From: Cyclobacteriaceae bacterium
Lineage (GTDB): Bacteria > Bacteroidota > Bacteroidia > Cytophagales > Cyclobacteriaceae
Reading direction: 5' to 3'
NCBI GenBank assembly: GCA_022841475.1
Contig: JALHRJ010000005.1
Span: forward strand, 62,001-126,000
Length of the DNA: 64,000 nucleotides
In this document: one piece after another, positions 18,184 through 25,432 of the stretch
Numbering within the stretch: position 1 is the first letter of the stretch
How the letters are laid out: every line of letters starts with the position of its first letter
Program-made: the position numbers and the translations under genes
The notes under the pieces: generated by a model
What the model was told of the DNA's origin: nothing
The model's input: the letters and a program-made list of their open reading frames with translations, nothing else
Databases searched by the model: none

Positions 18184-19332
18184 TTAATATTCCTTCAAAA
18201 CTGATTCCATTGATTTAGGATCATCGAAGTAACTTAATAATTTTATAAGCACCCGGTCTACCAACGTGTCGGGGCAGGATGCGCCACTTGTAAGAATGAT
18301 GTTTACAGGTTTTTTATCTGGCAAAAATTCACGGGTAATTCTCTTTTCCTTAGTAGGATAATTAAAGTGATGAATTTCTGATCGGGATTTAATTTCACTA
18401 TCTGAATTGATAAAAAATGTCGGGAATTTTCGCTCACATAATTCTACAATATGTGATGTGTTAGAACTATTGTATCCCCCCACCACAATGGCGAGGTCGG
18501 CATTAACATCTAAGAGCTGATAGGTAGAATCCTGATTATCATTGGTTGCATAACAAAGTGTGTCTCGGGTATCTGCAAAATGTTGTTTGATATTCTCTGA
18601 CCCATACCTGGAAACCATCAGCTGTTTGAAAAAATCCGCAATAGCCTGAGTTTCGGATGCGAGCATAGTAGTTTGATTGACTACCCCTACCCGTTGAAGG
18701 TGCAAAGCGGGATCGAACCCAGCCGAAAATTTTCCTGCAAATTCTTCGTAAAACTCGGAGCGGGTTTTACTCCCTAACATATAATTGCCGAGTAAGTGCG
18801 CTTCCTCCATATCGCGCACGATCACAGAGGGTCCGTTATGCGAGCTATGCGAAAACGTTGCTTTTGTTTCTTCGTGTTTGGGTTTGCCATGAATGATGAT
18901 GGTATAACTATCCTTACCCAACTTCTCTGCCCGGTTCCAGACCTTTTCAACAAAGGGACACGTGGTGTTATATTTCTGAACCTCTATTCCCTTCTCCAGC
19001 AACATATGTTCAATCTCGAGTGTTGTGCCAAAGGCTGGAATAATAACAACATCATCTTGATGAACCTTGTCCCACGAGATAAACTGACTGCCATCAGTAT
19101 CCAAAATAAATTTGATGCCACGGCTTTCCAGGTCGTTGTTCACTTCCTGGTTATGGATCATCTGACTTAATAAATAAACATTCTTTCCTTTGGATTCTTC
19201 CAATGCGCGATAGCTGATTTCAATAGCATTTTCTACGCCATAGCAAAAACCAAAGTGACGCGCCAGAATAAATTGAACGGGTCCAAAATCTAATACGGTC
19301 GGTGTAAAGTCTTGCTTGCGCAGATCTTTCAC
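18184..19332 (-). CDS. ispH: 4-hydroxy-3-methylbut-2-enyl diphosphate reductase (long form)
   Basis: The last enzyme of the non-mevalonate isoprenoid pathway, a 4Fe-4S protein that makes IPP and DMAPP. In the frame from the GTG at 19332 (382 residues) the three cluster cysteines are Cys30 (FGFCYGVENAI), Cys125 (TTCPFVEKVW) and Cys353 (SGASCPDTLV). VNQTTMLASET and GGYNSSNTSH are also diagnostic. Bacteroidota long-form IspH proteins start with a segment like KFxIPxYYRSS, and this frame continues upstream of the GTG for 24 codons with KKFEIPAYYRSSITGKIKE but no ATG, GTG or TTG. The true start is therefore probably a rare ATT or ATC at about 19399-19404. Confidence 0.93.
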   Translation of the reverse strand: MKDLRKQDFTPTVLDFGPVQFILARHFGFCYGVENAIEISYRALEESKGKNVYLLSQMIHNQEVNNDLESRGIKFILDTDGSQFISWDKVHQDDVVIIPAFGTTLEIEHMLLEKGIEVQKYNTTCPFVEKVWNRAEKLGKDSYTIIIHGKPKHEETKATFSHSSHNGPSVIVRDMEEAHLLGNYMLGSKTRSEFYEEFAGKFSAGFDPALHLQRVGVVNQTTMLASETQAIADFFKQLMVSRYGSENIKQHFADTRDTLCYATNDNQDSTYQLLDVNADLAIVVGGYNSSNTSHIVELCERKFPTFFINSDSEIKSRSEIHHFNYPTKEKRITREFLPDKKPVNIILTSGASCPDTLVDRVLIKLLSYFDDPKSMESVLKEY

Positions 19333-19462
19333 TCGTCTTGATTCTTTGATCTTGCCAGTGATGGAAGACCGATAATAGGCAGGAATTTCGAATTTTTTGA
19401 TAATGTATATTTTTAGTTATTGACGAATACGAAGATTAATTTTCACAAAAATATTTAAGCAA

Positions 19463-20596
19463 CTATTTCTTTTGCAACCATCGCATTAAAACGATGTCAT
19501 AAATTTCATAATATGATTTCCCGGCACCATCTGGATATTGGTAAACTAATTCTCGCGATGTAAGAAACTCTAACCCGCGCAAAACAGAGGAGCTGGACCC
19601 CAGATCATATTTTGTAATGAATTCCCGGGATGTCAATTGAAAAACCCGGCCTTCAATGGCAATGGCGGTAAGTAACTGCCATTGGTATTTTGACATAGAA
19701 CTGCTAAGCGCGTGGTAAGAAAGTTTATTTTCAGCATAGATCTCCAGAATTGAATCATTTATTATTTCCGTACTAGCTATTTTTTTTGTTTTTGAAAATA
19801 CCCGATTACATAACAACTGTGTGTTGTATGTGTTCCCATCCGACCAATCCAATATCATGCTGATCTGCTCACTTCCTATTTTCAACCCGGCTTCTTTAAA
19901 ATGAGTTTGAATGAATGGAGTATAGTCTTCAGGGGATATTTTGCCAATGGATAAACTTTGTGTACTTGCGTAGAACGGTCGCTTGGCCGAATTAAACATT
20001 TCGGAAAGCAAGTGAAATTGACTACCTGAAAAAATAAATCGAAGGTTTTTGAGATGCTGCATTTCTGAGCGAATCCATCCTTCAATGGAAACCGAACTTA
20101 CATCCCAGGAACTGATTTGTTGAAACTCGTCAAGCGCAATTACGCCTGGACCGTATGAATCTAACAACTGCAACGCTTCTTTTACGGTTGTGCGTTGATG
20201 CAGCTCTGATTTGAATTCAATCTCCAATTGCATATTGCCGGTGTGTGGATTAGCTGAGATGACCGGGCGCATGGTAAGAAGCCAATCCTGAAACTGTTTT
20301 ACGAGTGATTTGTTTTTCGCCAATGCATTTAATACAGCCGCCAATAATGTGTTTGTAAAATCCTTGAAGGTAAATGATTCCTGCACATCCAGATAAACAC
20401 AGTTCCATTTTTTACCCAGATGGTGGAAGGCATGATAGATTAACCCGGTTTTACCAATTCTTCGGGGTGCATACAATGTGATATTTCTGCCGTTTCGTAA
20501 GGCGGAAATGATATTCTCTTTTTCCCGCTCGCGATTACAGAAGTAGTGAGGCCCTAAATAGCCATAAATGGGAAACGGATTCAAGGGTTCGCTCAT
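19463..20596 (-). CDS. STAND-like AAA ATPase with winged-helix C-terminus
   Basis: A 377-residue ATPase of the archaeal-type ATPase/MNS clade. Walker A is APRRIGKTGLI near residues 43-53, Walker B is VIALDEFQQI near residue 155, and a sensor-like FIFSGSQFHL follows. The last about 75 residues (SKYQWQLLTAIAIEG to the C-terminus) form a winged helix. Such proteins are molecular switches of unclear job in bacteria; relatives are often mobile or repetitive in genomes. Three 14-bp tandem repeats overlap the region just upstream of its start, suggesting autoregulation. Confidence 0.75.
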   Translation of the reverse strand: MSEPLNPFPIYGYLGPHYFCNREREKENIISALRNGRNITLYAPRRIGKTGLIYHAFHHLGKKWNCVYLDVQESFTFKDFTNTLLAAVLNALAKNKSLVKQFQDWLLTMRPVISANPHTGNMQLEIEFKSELHQRTTVKEALQLLDSYGPGVIALDEFQQISSWDVSSVSIEGWIRSEMQHLKNLRFIFSGSQFHLLSEMFNSAKRPFYASTQSLSIGKISPEDYTPFIQTHFKEAGLKIGSEQISMILDWSDGNTYNTQLLCNRVFSKTKKIASTEIINDSILEIYAENKLSYHALSSSMSKYQWQLLTAIAIEGRVFQLTSREFITKYDLGSSSSVLRGLEFLTSRELVYQYPDGAGKSYYEIYDIVLMRWLQKK

Positions 20597-20610
20597 CCCG
20601 TAAAGATATG

Positions 20611-20652
20611 TTACAAAATGTAAGTTACAAAATGTAAGTTACAAGATGTGAG
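20611..20652. repeat. Three tandem 14-bp palindromic repeats (TTACAAAATGTAAG)
   Basis: TTACAAAATGTAAG occurs twice exactly (20611-20624, 20625-20638) and once with two changes (20639-20652). Each unit contains the dyad TTACA-AAA-TGTAA. The array starts 15 nt upstream of the ATPase start. Read on the minus strand it supplies TTTG, 19 nt, then TATCTTTA, close to the Bacteroidota promoter pattern, so the repeats overlap the presumed promoter. Confidence 0.8.
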
Positions 20653-20672
20653 TTTTATCAGTTGGGATAAAC

Positions 20673-20704
20673 AAAAAACCCCGAACGTTGAATTCAGGGT
20701 TTTT
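20673..20704 (-). terminator. Rho-independent terminator
   Basis: On the minus strand AAAAACCC pairs with GGGGTTTTTT across a 14-nt loop, and the right arm ends in a T-run. It lies 19 nt after the stop of the small SH3-like gene and should end the htrA-small gene transcript before the ATPase promoter. Confidence 0.75.
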
Positions 20705-20722
20705 AAAACGAAATTTTAAGAC

Positions 20723-20896
20723 CTAAGCTGCTTTGGACAATTTATCCTCTTTTATTTTTTTCATTCTAACTTCTTTCGAATCGAGGTCAAACCATTTCAC
20801 CTCAACCAGGTTGGACTTTAAGTACTTGAGCACTTCCATCACCTTGCCATCAATTTTGCTTCGAACACGCTCACCTTTTCTAAATAGTTTTCTCAT
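20723..20896 (-). CDS. Small SH3-like (DUF2158/YodC-like) protein
   Basis: A 57-residue basic protein, MRKLFRKGERVRS to DKLSKAA. It opens with the FRKGERVRSK-x-GKVMEV pattern, then a LVEVKWFD strand and a charged end, as in small DUF2158/YodC-like proteins with an SH3 or KOW-like barrel. The role of that family is unknown. It begins 18 nt after the HtrA stop on the same strand and is followed directly by a terminator, so it is probably the second gene of an htrA operon. Its short length makes it easy to miss. Confidence 0.75.
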   Translation of the reverse strand: MRKLFRKGERVRSKIDGKVMEVLKYLKSNLVEVKWFDLDSKEVRMKKIKEDKLSKAA

Positions 20897-20914
20897 TCAA
20901 CTTAGGGTTTAGTT

Positions 20915-22420
20915 TCACATACGTAATGCATAAATATACTCACGCGGGTAGTCTTCGTAAATACCTGCGAAGGTTATTAAGTCACCCGCTTTCTTTTTCT
21001 TGATAATCTCATCCACGTCTTTGGCTGACTTAACAGGGACATCATCGATGTGTGTGATGATAAAACCTTCCCTCATGCCAGTGCGTTTCAGCTTGCTATT
21101 GGTTAATGATTTTACTTTTACACCCTGGTTTACATCTAAACGTTTCAGGAGTTTACTATCGACATCCTCCAGCTCAAAGCCAAGGGACGCCAATTCCGGT
21201 TTTTCCTCACGTTTTACAGTAGTCGTGTTTCCTTCGCGGTTTTTTAAGGTTACCGGAATAACCATGGTTTTTCCGTTGCGATCTACCGTCACATTTATTT
21301 TATCACCTGGCCGTTTACGACCTACATACTCTATCAATGCCGAACTTGACTTAATAGGAGCATCATCAATTTTTGTAACGACATCACCAGGTTTTAAGCC
21401 AGCTTCTTTGGCAGCACTCTTACTTTCATCTACCCCATAACTGGAAATATATGCACCTTCGTTTACATCCAGATCTTCTTGTCTTGCCAGGTTGCTATCA
21501 ACATTTCTAATTTCAACACCCATCCAGCCCCGTTGCACCGTTCCAAAAGCAATCAAGTCTTCGGTAATTTTACTTACTATGTTTGAAGGAACAGCAAATC
21601 CGTAACCTGAATAGGATCCGGTTGGACTGGCAATTGCAGTATTGATACCTAACAAGCCACCATTCAAGTCCACAAGTGCCCCACCACTATTGCCGGGATT
21701 GATAGCGGCATCGGTTTGAATGAACGATTCAATTGCGGTACGTGCAGGTTGGCCGTTAGCGCCACGGCTACCCGAATTAATGATATTAATGTCACGTCCT
21801 TTGGCACTAATAATGCCGGCTGTTACTGTTGAATTCAAGTTAAAAGGATTTCCAACAGCCAAAACCCATTGGCCTACTTTCGATTGATCAGAATTTACGA
21901 ATGCCAGGTAAGGCAGCTCTTTTTCATTGACTTTAATTACGGCTAAATCCGTGTCAGGATCGGTACCAATTACCTCGGCCTTTAATTCACGATTGTCATT
22001 TAACGTTACCTGAACAATTTCGGCACCCTCCACAACGTGATTGTTGGTAACGATATAGCCTTCTTTGTTGATAATAACTCCCGAGCCTGTGCTTTGTTGT
22101 GGTCGCTGATTTTCAAAAGGACTATCGTAAAAAAATTGACGAAACTGTTCGGGTATTTGAGATTCGTTGCCGGCAGCCCGCTCTTGAACGGAACGAATAT
22201 GCACCACGGCTTTCGTAACCTTTTCAGCAGTTCCGGTAAAATCCATGGGCACCACTTCACCCTTTTCATTTACTTCATAAGCCACTTGTGAAGCAGGTAT
22301 GCCATTAATGTGTTCAATTTTTACTCCCTGCGGCTGATCTTTTACCAGCCATTGTGAGGCCACGATGGTTATCACACTTCCCAACAACGCAGCCAACAAA
22401 AGTGATCCAAAATGTTTCAT
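20915..22420 (-). CDS. degP: Periplasmic serine protease, HtrA/DegP family
   Basis: A 501-residue envelope protease. The N-terminal hydrophobic helix (about 4-24) is a signal or anchor. The trypsin-like domain has the triad His128 (NNHVVEG), Asp158 (TDLAVIKV) and Ser245 (NPGNSGGAL). Two PDZ domains follow (about 300-395 and 405-500) with GLKPGDVVTKID-type motifs. It degrades or refolds misfolded envelope proteins. Length and architecture match DegP/DegQ of Bacteroidota. A 15-bp dyad AACCAG-CAC-CTGGTT lies about 35 nt upstream and may be a control site. Confidence 0.92.
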   Translation of the reverse strand: MKHFGSLLLAALLGSVITIVASQWLVKDQPQGVKIEHINGIPASQVAYEVNEKGEVVPMDFTGTAEKVTKAVVHIRSVQERAAGNESQIPEQFRQFFYDSPFENQRPQQSTGSGVIINKEGYIVTNNHVVEGAEIVQVTLNDNRELKAEVIGTDPDTDLAVIKVNEKELPYLAFVNSDQSKVGQWVLAVGNPFNLNSTVTAGIISAKGRDINIINSGSRGANGQPARTAIESFIQTDAAINPGNSGGALVDLNGGLLGINTAIASPTGSYSGYGFAVPSNIVSKITEDLIAFGTVQRGWMGVEIRNVDSNLARQEDLDVNEGAYISSYGVDESKSAAKEAGLKPGDVVTKIDDAPIKSSSALIEYVGRKRPGDKINVTVDRNGKTMVIPVTLKNREGNTTTVKREEKPELASLGFELEDVDSKLLKRLDVNQGVKVKSLTNSKLKRTGMREGFIITHIDDVPVKSAKDVDEIIKKKKAGDLITFAGIYEDYPREYIYALRM

Positions 22421-22454
22421 AGAAATAGTACGTTAGTTTTAAATGTTTAAACTG

Positions 22455-22469
22455 AACCAGCACCTGGTT
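22455..22469. promoter_or_regulatory. Dyad upstream of htrA
   Basis: AACCAG and CTGGTT flank CAC in the 184-nt gap before the HtrA gene. The position, 35-49 nt upstream of the start, suits an operator, but only one copy is seen. Confidence 0.25.
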
Positions 22470-22604
22470 TGGTAAAAAATAGTCTCAATAAATTTTTTAA
22501 TGACTTTATTCCGCTCATTACAGTCCCTCGAAAATCAAAAGAAGTGCCAGTGGGTTTTAAAACGATTGTTTGACTGATTTTGGTTCATTAAAACTGACAA
22601 AATT

Positions 22605-23192
22605 TCACTTTTTAACCAAAACTCCATCCTTATATTCGTATTCGATGGTCATATTTCCCTGCTGATCATACCATTTTGAAATACCGTCCCGTACCCCATT
22701 TTTATAGAGACCTTCTTCCATAATTTTCCCATCGGGGTAAAAAATCCTCACTGCCCCTTCCAGCTTTCCGTTTTTATAGAAGCGTTCTTCTTTTACCGTT
22801 GAGTAATTAAATTCTTTGTATTCACCATCGCGCAAATCGTTATGATAGCTGGATCGTCTGAGCAGTTGACCGTTTTCATTGAACTCAATAAAGGCACCTT
22901 CTTTTTTATCGTTAATGTAGGTGGTAATAGACTTAACCAATCCAGTGCTTGTGTACTCTACCCAAGAGCCTTCACGTTTCTGATTAAGATAAAGTCCGGA
23001 TGCAGTAACTTTTCCTGCATTATCATTTACGGTAACCTTCACTAAGCCGGGCGTGTCACTAAACTCTTCTTTGATGGCACCGGCAGGAATGTTTGCAAGC
23101 TCAGCTTGACTGGATTCGGATTCAACGCTGGTTGTTCCAGACTTTTCGCAAGCGACTAAAGCAACGAGTAAGAAGGCAAAAAAGATTCTCAT
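22605..23192 (-). CDS. MORN-repeat (YwqK-like) lipoprotein
   Basis: A 195-residue lipoprotein with lipobox VAC (Cys15). The mature part is built of MORN_2 repeats of about 20-23 residues with a G-x-Y-x-N-G pattern, for example KEGAFIEFNENGQL, LEGAVRIFYPDGK and RDGISKWYDQQGN. Databases often label these YwqK antitoxins, but no toxin gene is adjacent, so that label should not be taken as function. It is divergent from the rRNA methyltransferase gene. Confidence 0.75.
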   Translation of the reverse strand: MRIFFAFLLVALVACEKSGTTSVESESSQAELANIPAGAIKEEFSDTPGLVKVTVNDNAGKVTASGLYLNQKREGSWVEYTSTGLVKSITTYINDKKEGAFIEFNENGQLLRRSSYHNDLRDGEYKEFNYSTVKEERFYKNGKLEGAVRIFYPDGKIMEEGLYKNGVRDGISKWYDQQGNMTIEYEYKDGVLVKK

Positions 23193-23228
23193 GGTTGAGT
23201 CGAATAATAAACCGCTAAATATATTAAG

Positions 23229-23236
23229 TAACTTTG
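23229..23236 (+). promoter_or_regulatory. -7 promoter box TAACTTTG
   Basis: A perfect TAnnTTTG box 30 nt upstream of the GTG start of the rRNA methyltransferase. No clear -33 TTTG at the right spacing was found. Confidence 0.4.
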
Positions 23237-23266
23237 CTTTTTGTCAAGAGCTTTTAACTACAGCCC

Positions 23267-24442
23267 GTGAAAATTCAAGGAACGATTATTTTAAAACAAG
23301 GCCGCGATCATTCGATAAAACGATTTCATCCGTGGGTTTTTTCAGGAGCCATTCAAACAACCTTAGGTGAGGTGAAGGATGGAGATTGGGTGGAGGTGCA
23401 GGATGTAAAACGATCCACGCTTGGCTTTGGGCATTATCAAAAGGGAACTATTACGGTGCGCGTGATTTTGTTTGGAGAGGTCGCCCCCACCTTGTCGGTA
23501 TATCAGGATAAAATCAAAGCTGCTTTTACGCAGCGCCTCGAGACACAGGTTATCTCTGATCAAACCAATGCGTATAGACTAGTGCATGGCGAAGGTGATG
23601 GTTTGCCTGGACTCATCATAGATATGTATCACGATGTGGCGATCATTCAGGCGCATTCCACCGGCATGCAACAAGATAGGCGGATGATAGCGGAGGCTAT
23701 TAAAGGAGTTTTAACAGCCAACGAGTTTAGCCTCTCAGCAGTTTATTATAAATCGTTAACCGAAAAATCAGAGAGCGAATACCTACTGGGCATGGCAGCT
23801 GTACCTCATGTGGTGTTGGAGCATGGCAATAAATTTTATGTGGATTGGGAAGAAGGGCAGAAGACCGGATTTTTTCTTGACCAACGGGAGAACAGAAAAT
23901 TGCTGGGCGACATGGCAAAGGGTAAAACAGTACTTAATACATTTTGCTATACCGGTGGATTTTCAGTGTTTGCATTGCAGAACAGTGCTCAACTAGTTCA
24001 TTCTGTGGATGCCTCCGACAAGGCAATCACATTAACGCGTAAGAATCTTTCCTTGAATGGATTTGATCCGATTACACATGAATGTTTTACAGTCGATACG
24101 TTTGATTTTTTAAAAGACAAAAAGGATGTGTACGATTTAATTATTCTCGATCCGCCCGCTTTCGCGAAGCATAAAGAAGCTCGACACCAGGCCATGAAGG
24201 GTTATCAACGGCTTAATGCCGAAGCGATGCGGATGATTAAATCAGGCGGAATAATTTTTACGTTCTCTTGTTCGCAAGTGGTGGACCGGCAACTGTTTTA
24301 TGATACGGTTGTGTCTGCAGCTATTCAATCCGGCCGACAAATAAAAGTATTGCATCGCTTGTCACAACCAGCCGATCATCCGGTTTCATTGTATCATCCA
24401 GAAGGCGAATATTTGAAAGGACTGGTGCTTTATGTAGAGTAG
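23267..24442 (+). CDS. rlmI: Class I rRNA large-subunit methyltransferase (RlmI/RlmK-type)
   Basis: A 391-residue SAM-dependent methyltransferase starting at GTG. An N-terminal PUA domain (about 1-75, KRFHPWVFSGAI) is followed by the catalytic domain with GQKTGFFLDQRENR, the SAM loop VLNTFCYTGGFSVFA, and the DPPAFAKHK motif with a later TFSCSQ cysteine, as in enzymes that make m5C1962 in 23S rRNA. The length matches the family. Its 3' end overlaps the convergent VapC stop by 13 nt. Confidence 0.88.
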   Translation: MKIQGTIILKQGRDHSIKRFHPWVFSGAIQTTLGEVKDGDWVEVQDVKRSTLGFGHYQKGTITVRVILFGEVAPTLSVYQDKIKAAFTQRLETQVISDQTNAYRLVHGEGDGLPGLIIDMYHDVAIIQAHSTGMQQDRRMIAEAIKGVLTANEFSLSAVYYKSLTEKSESEYLLGMAAVPHVVLEHGNKFYVDWEEGQKTGFFLDQRENRKLLGDMAKGKTVLNTFCYTGGFSVFALQNSAQLVHSVDASDKAITLTRKNLSLNGFDPITHECFTVDTFDFLKDKKDVYDLIILDPPAFAKHKEARHQAMKGYQRLNAEAMRMIKSGGIIFTFSCSQVVDRQLFYDTVVSAAIQSGRQIKVLHRLSQPADHPVSLYHPEGEYLKGLVLYVE

Positions 24443-24825
24443 ATTTTAAGCGAAGTGTGTTTCGCTATTTTGTCAAAGTCTTTTTCGTTATGCACTAATT
24501 TTAATTTAAAATGAATGGCATAGAATGCAATTTGACAATCGTTTGGTTTTTGAATAGTAACTCCTTTTGCTTGTAAGCTTCTGTATAAATTAGCAGCACC
24601 TTCTGCTACAAAATAGGGATCCAATTGAAGCAAGTTCATCTCAAAAAGCATGTCTTTGGTTCGCTCGTAATCAAAGGAACTTCGAATTCCTTGGAGAATC
24701 TCTTGAAGTATTGGCGGGCACATATCGGATGGTATGCCACGGGCCAACGAACTGTCTAGTAAATCAGTTTCCTTATTTATTTTGCCAATGGAATAATTGA
24801 TCCAAACAGAGGAATCAAATATCAT
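24430..24825 (-). CDS. vapC: VapC-type PIN-domain toxin
   Basis: A 131-residue PIN-domain ribonuclease. The acidic residues expected in the metal site are Asp4 (IFDSSVWI), Glu42 (LQEILQG), Asp96 (PNDCQIAFYA) and Asp116 (NEKDFDKIA). VapC toxins cut tRNA or rRNA. The start ATG overlaps the antitoxin stop by 4 nt, the usual translational coupling of vapBC operons, so the pair is complete and looks intact. Confidence 0.88.
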   Translation of the reverse strand: MIFDSSVWINYSIGKINKETDLLDSSLARGIPSDMCPPILQEILQGIRSSFDYERTKDMLFEMNLLQLDPYFVAEGAANLYRSLQAKGVTIQKPNDCQIAFYAIHFKLKLVHNEKDFDKIAKHTSLKIYST

Positions 24826-25028
24826 ATCAAGCCCTTTCTCATTTTCATAAGGTCTCCCTCCCAGGATATTTTACCTCTGAGTTTTCTAAATTCTTGAAAT
24901 TTGAGCCAGCGAGCATAATTTTCGAGAGCCTTTTCAACAGCTTCGCGCTTGGTCTTGATTTCACCAAACCGCATAATGTCTTTGATTAGATCATCGCGTA
25001 ATACAATATTTGTTCGTGTAGTTTTCAT
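24822..25028 (-). CDS. vapB: VapB-type ribbon-helix-helix antitoxin
   Basis: A 68-residue antitoxin. The start at 25028 gives MKTTRTNIVLRDDLI, the DNA-binding ribbon of type-II VapB proteins (TxxNIVLxDxLI), then two helices and a C-terminal toxin-binding tail (KLRGKISWEGDL). A longer frame reaches 25112 but its first 28 residues are unrelated. VapB should repress its own promoter; ACACA and TGTGT arms flank a TATATTTG box directly upstream. Confidence 0.85.
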   Translation of the reverse strand: MKTTRTNIVLRDDLIKDIMRFGEIKTKREAVEKALENYARWLKFQEFRKLRGKISWEGDLMKMRKGLI

Positions 25029-25033
25029 ACACA

Positions 25034-25041
25034 CAAATATA
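25034..25041 (-). promoter_or_regulatory. vapB -7 box TATATTTG with flanking dyad
   Basis: A perfect TAnnTTTG on the minus strand 6 nt upstream of the vapB ATG, inside an ACACA/TGTGT dyad. If used, the mRNA would be almost leaderless. Confidence 0.4.
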
Positions 25042-25345
25042 GCAAATGTGTACACATGATTAAGCCACAGATTCGCAGGTTTCTTTCCCAGTGGGTCTCC
25101 CGCTGCGGGCACTCCGAGTTTTGACAGCCTAACCCTCTACTTTTGTTATCGTGCACTCGGTAATTGACGGGTTCACCAAAGAAACTTATCTAAATTAACT
25201 CTCGATTACGTAAGCTTTACTAAAATGAATTTGTTGTAATGTTTACTGCTAATAGTCAGCCAAGCCATGTACAATACCTGAAATCCCATTCTTGTAGTGG
25301 CTTTATCCGTAAAATTTTGGGCGAGTTTGCTAATAAAATCCGCCA
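25042..25345. other. Intergenic region without a supported gene
   Basis: About 300 nt between vapB and the promoter of the next gene. It holds a GC-rich short hairpin (CCCGCTGCGGG near 25100) and a 46-codon minus-strand frame (25206-25346) that matches no family I recognise. It could be decayed DNA left by an insertion of the toxin-antitoxin pair. Confidence 0.3.
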
Positions 25346-25374
25346 TTGAGCCCTGCACATTCTTTTTAAGTTTG
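25346..25374 (+). promoter_or_regulatory. Bacteroidota-type promoter TTG-N18-TAAGTTTG
   Basis: ATTG at about -33 and TAAGTTTG (25367-25374) at -7, separated by 18 nt, 58 nt before the ATG of the secreted protein at 25433. Both boxes fit the Bacteroidota primary sigma pattern. Confidence 0.5.
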
Positions 25375-25432
25375 TATTTTAGCAAAGATAGGGGCTTCCT
25401 TTTAGCCCTCCCACAAACTCCTGAATGACTGC

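Noticed and set aside
18700-18720. tRNA-like GATCGAACCC stretch
   Set aside because: It lies within the ispH reading frame and has no cloverleaf around it; no tRNA was found in the window.
22605-23192. Antitoxin role for the MORN lipoprotein (YwqK label)
   Set aside because: It is a secreted lipoprotein with no toxin gene beside it; the database name is not evidence of function.
25029-25112. Longer vapB start
   Set aside because: The extra N-terminal residues are unlike any VapB and run across the presumed promoter and operator.
25206-25346. 46-residue minus-strand frame upstream of the secreted protein
   Set aside because: No recognisable domain and it overlaps the promoter of the next gene; could be a remnant but is not supported.
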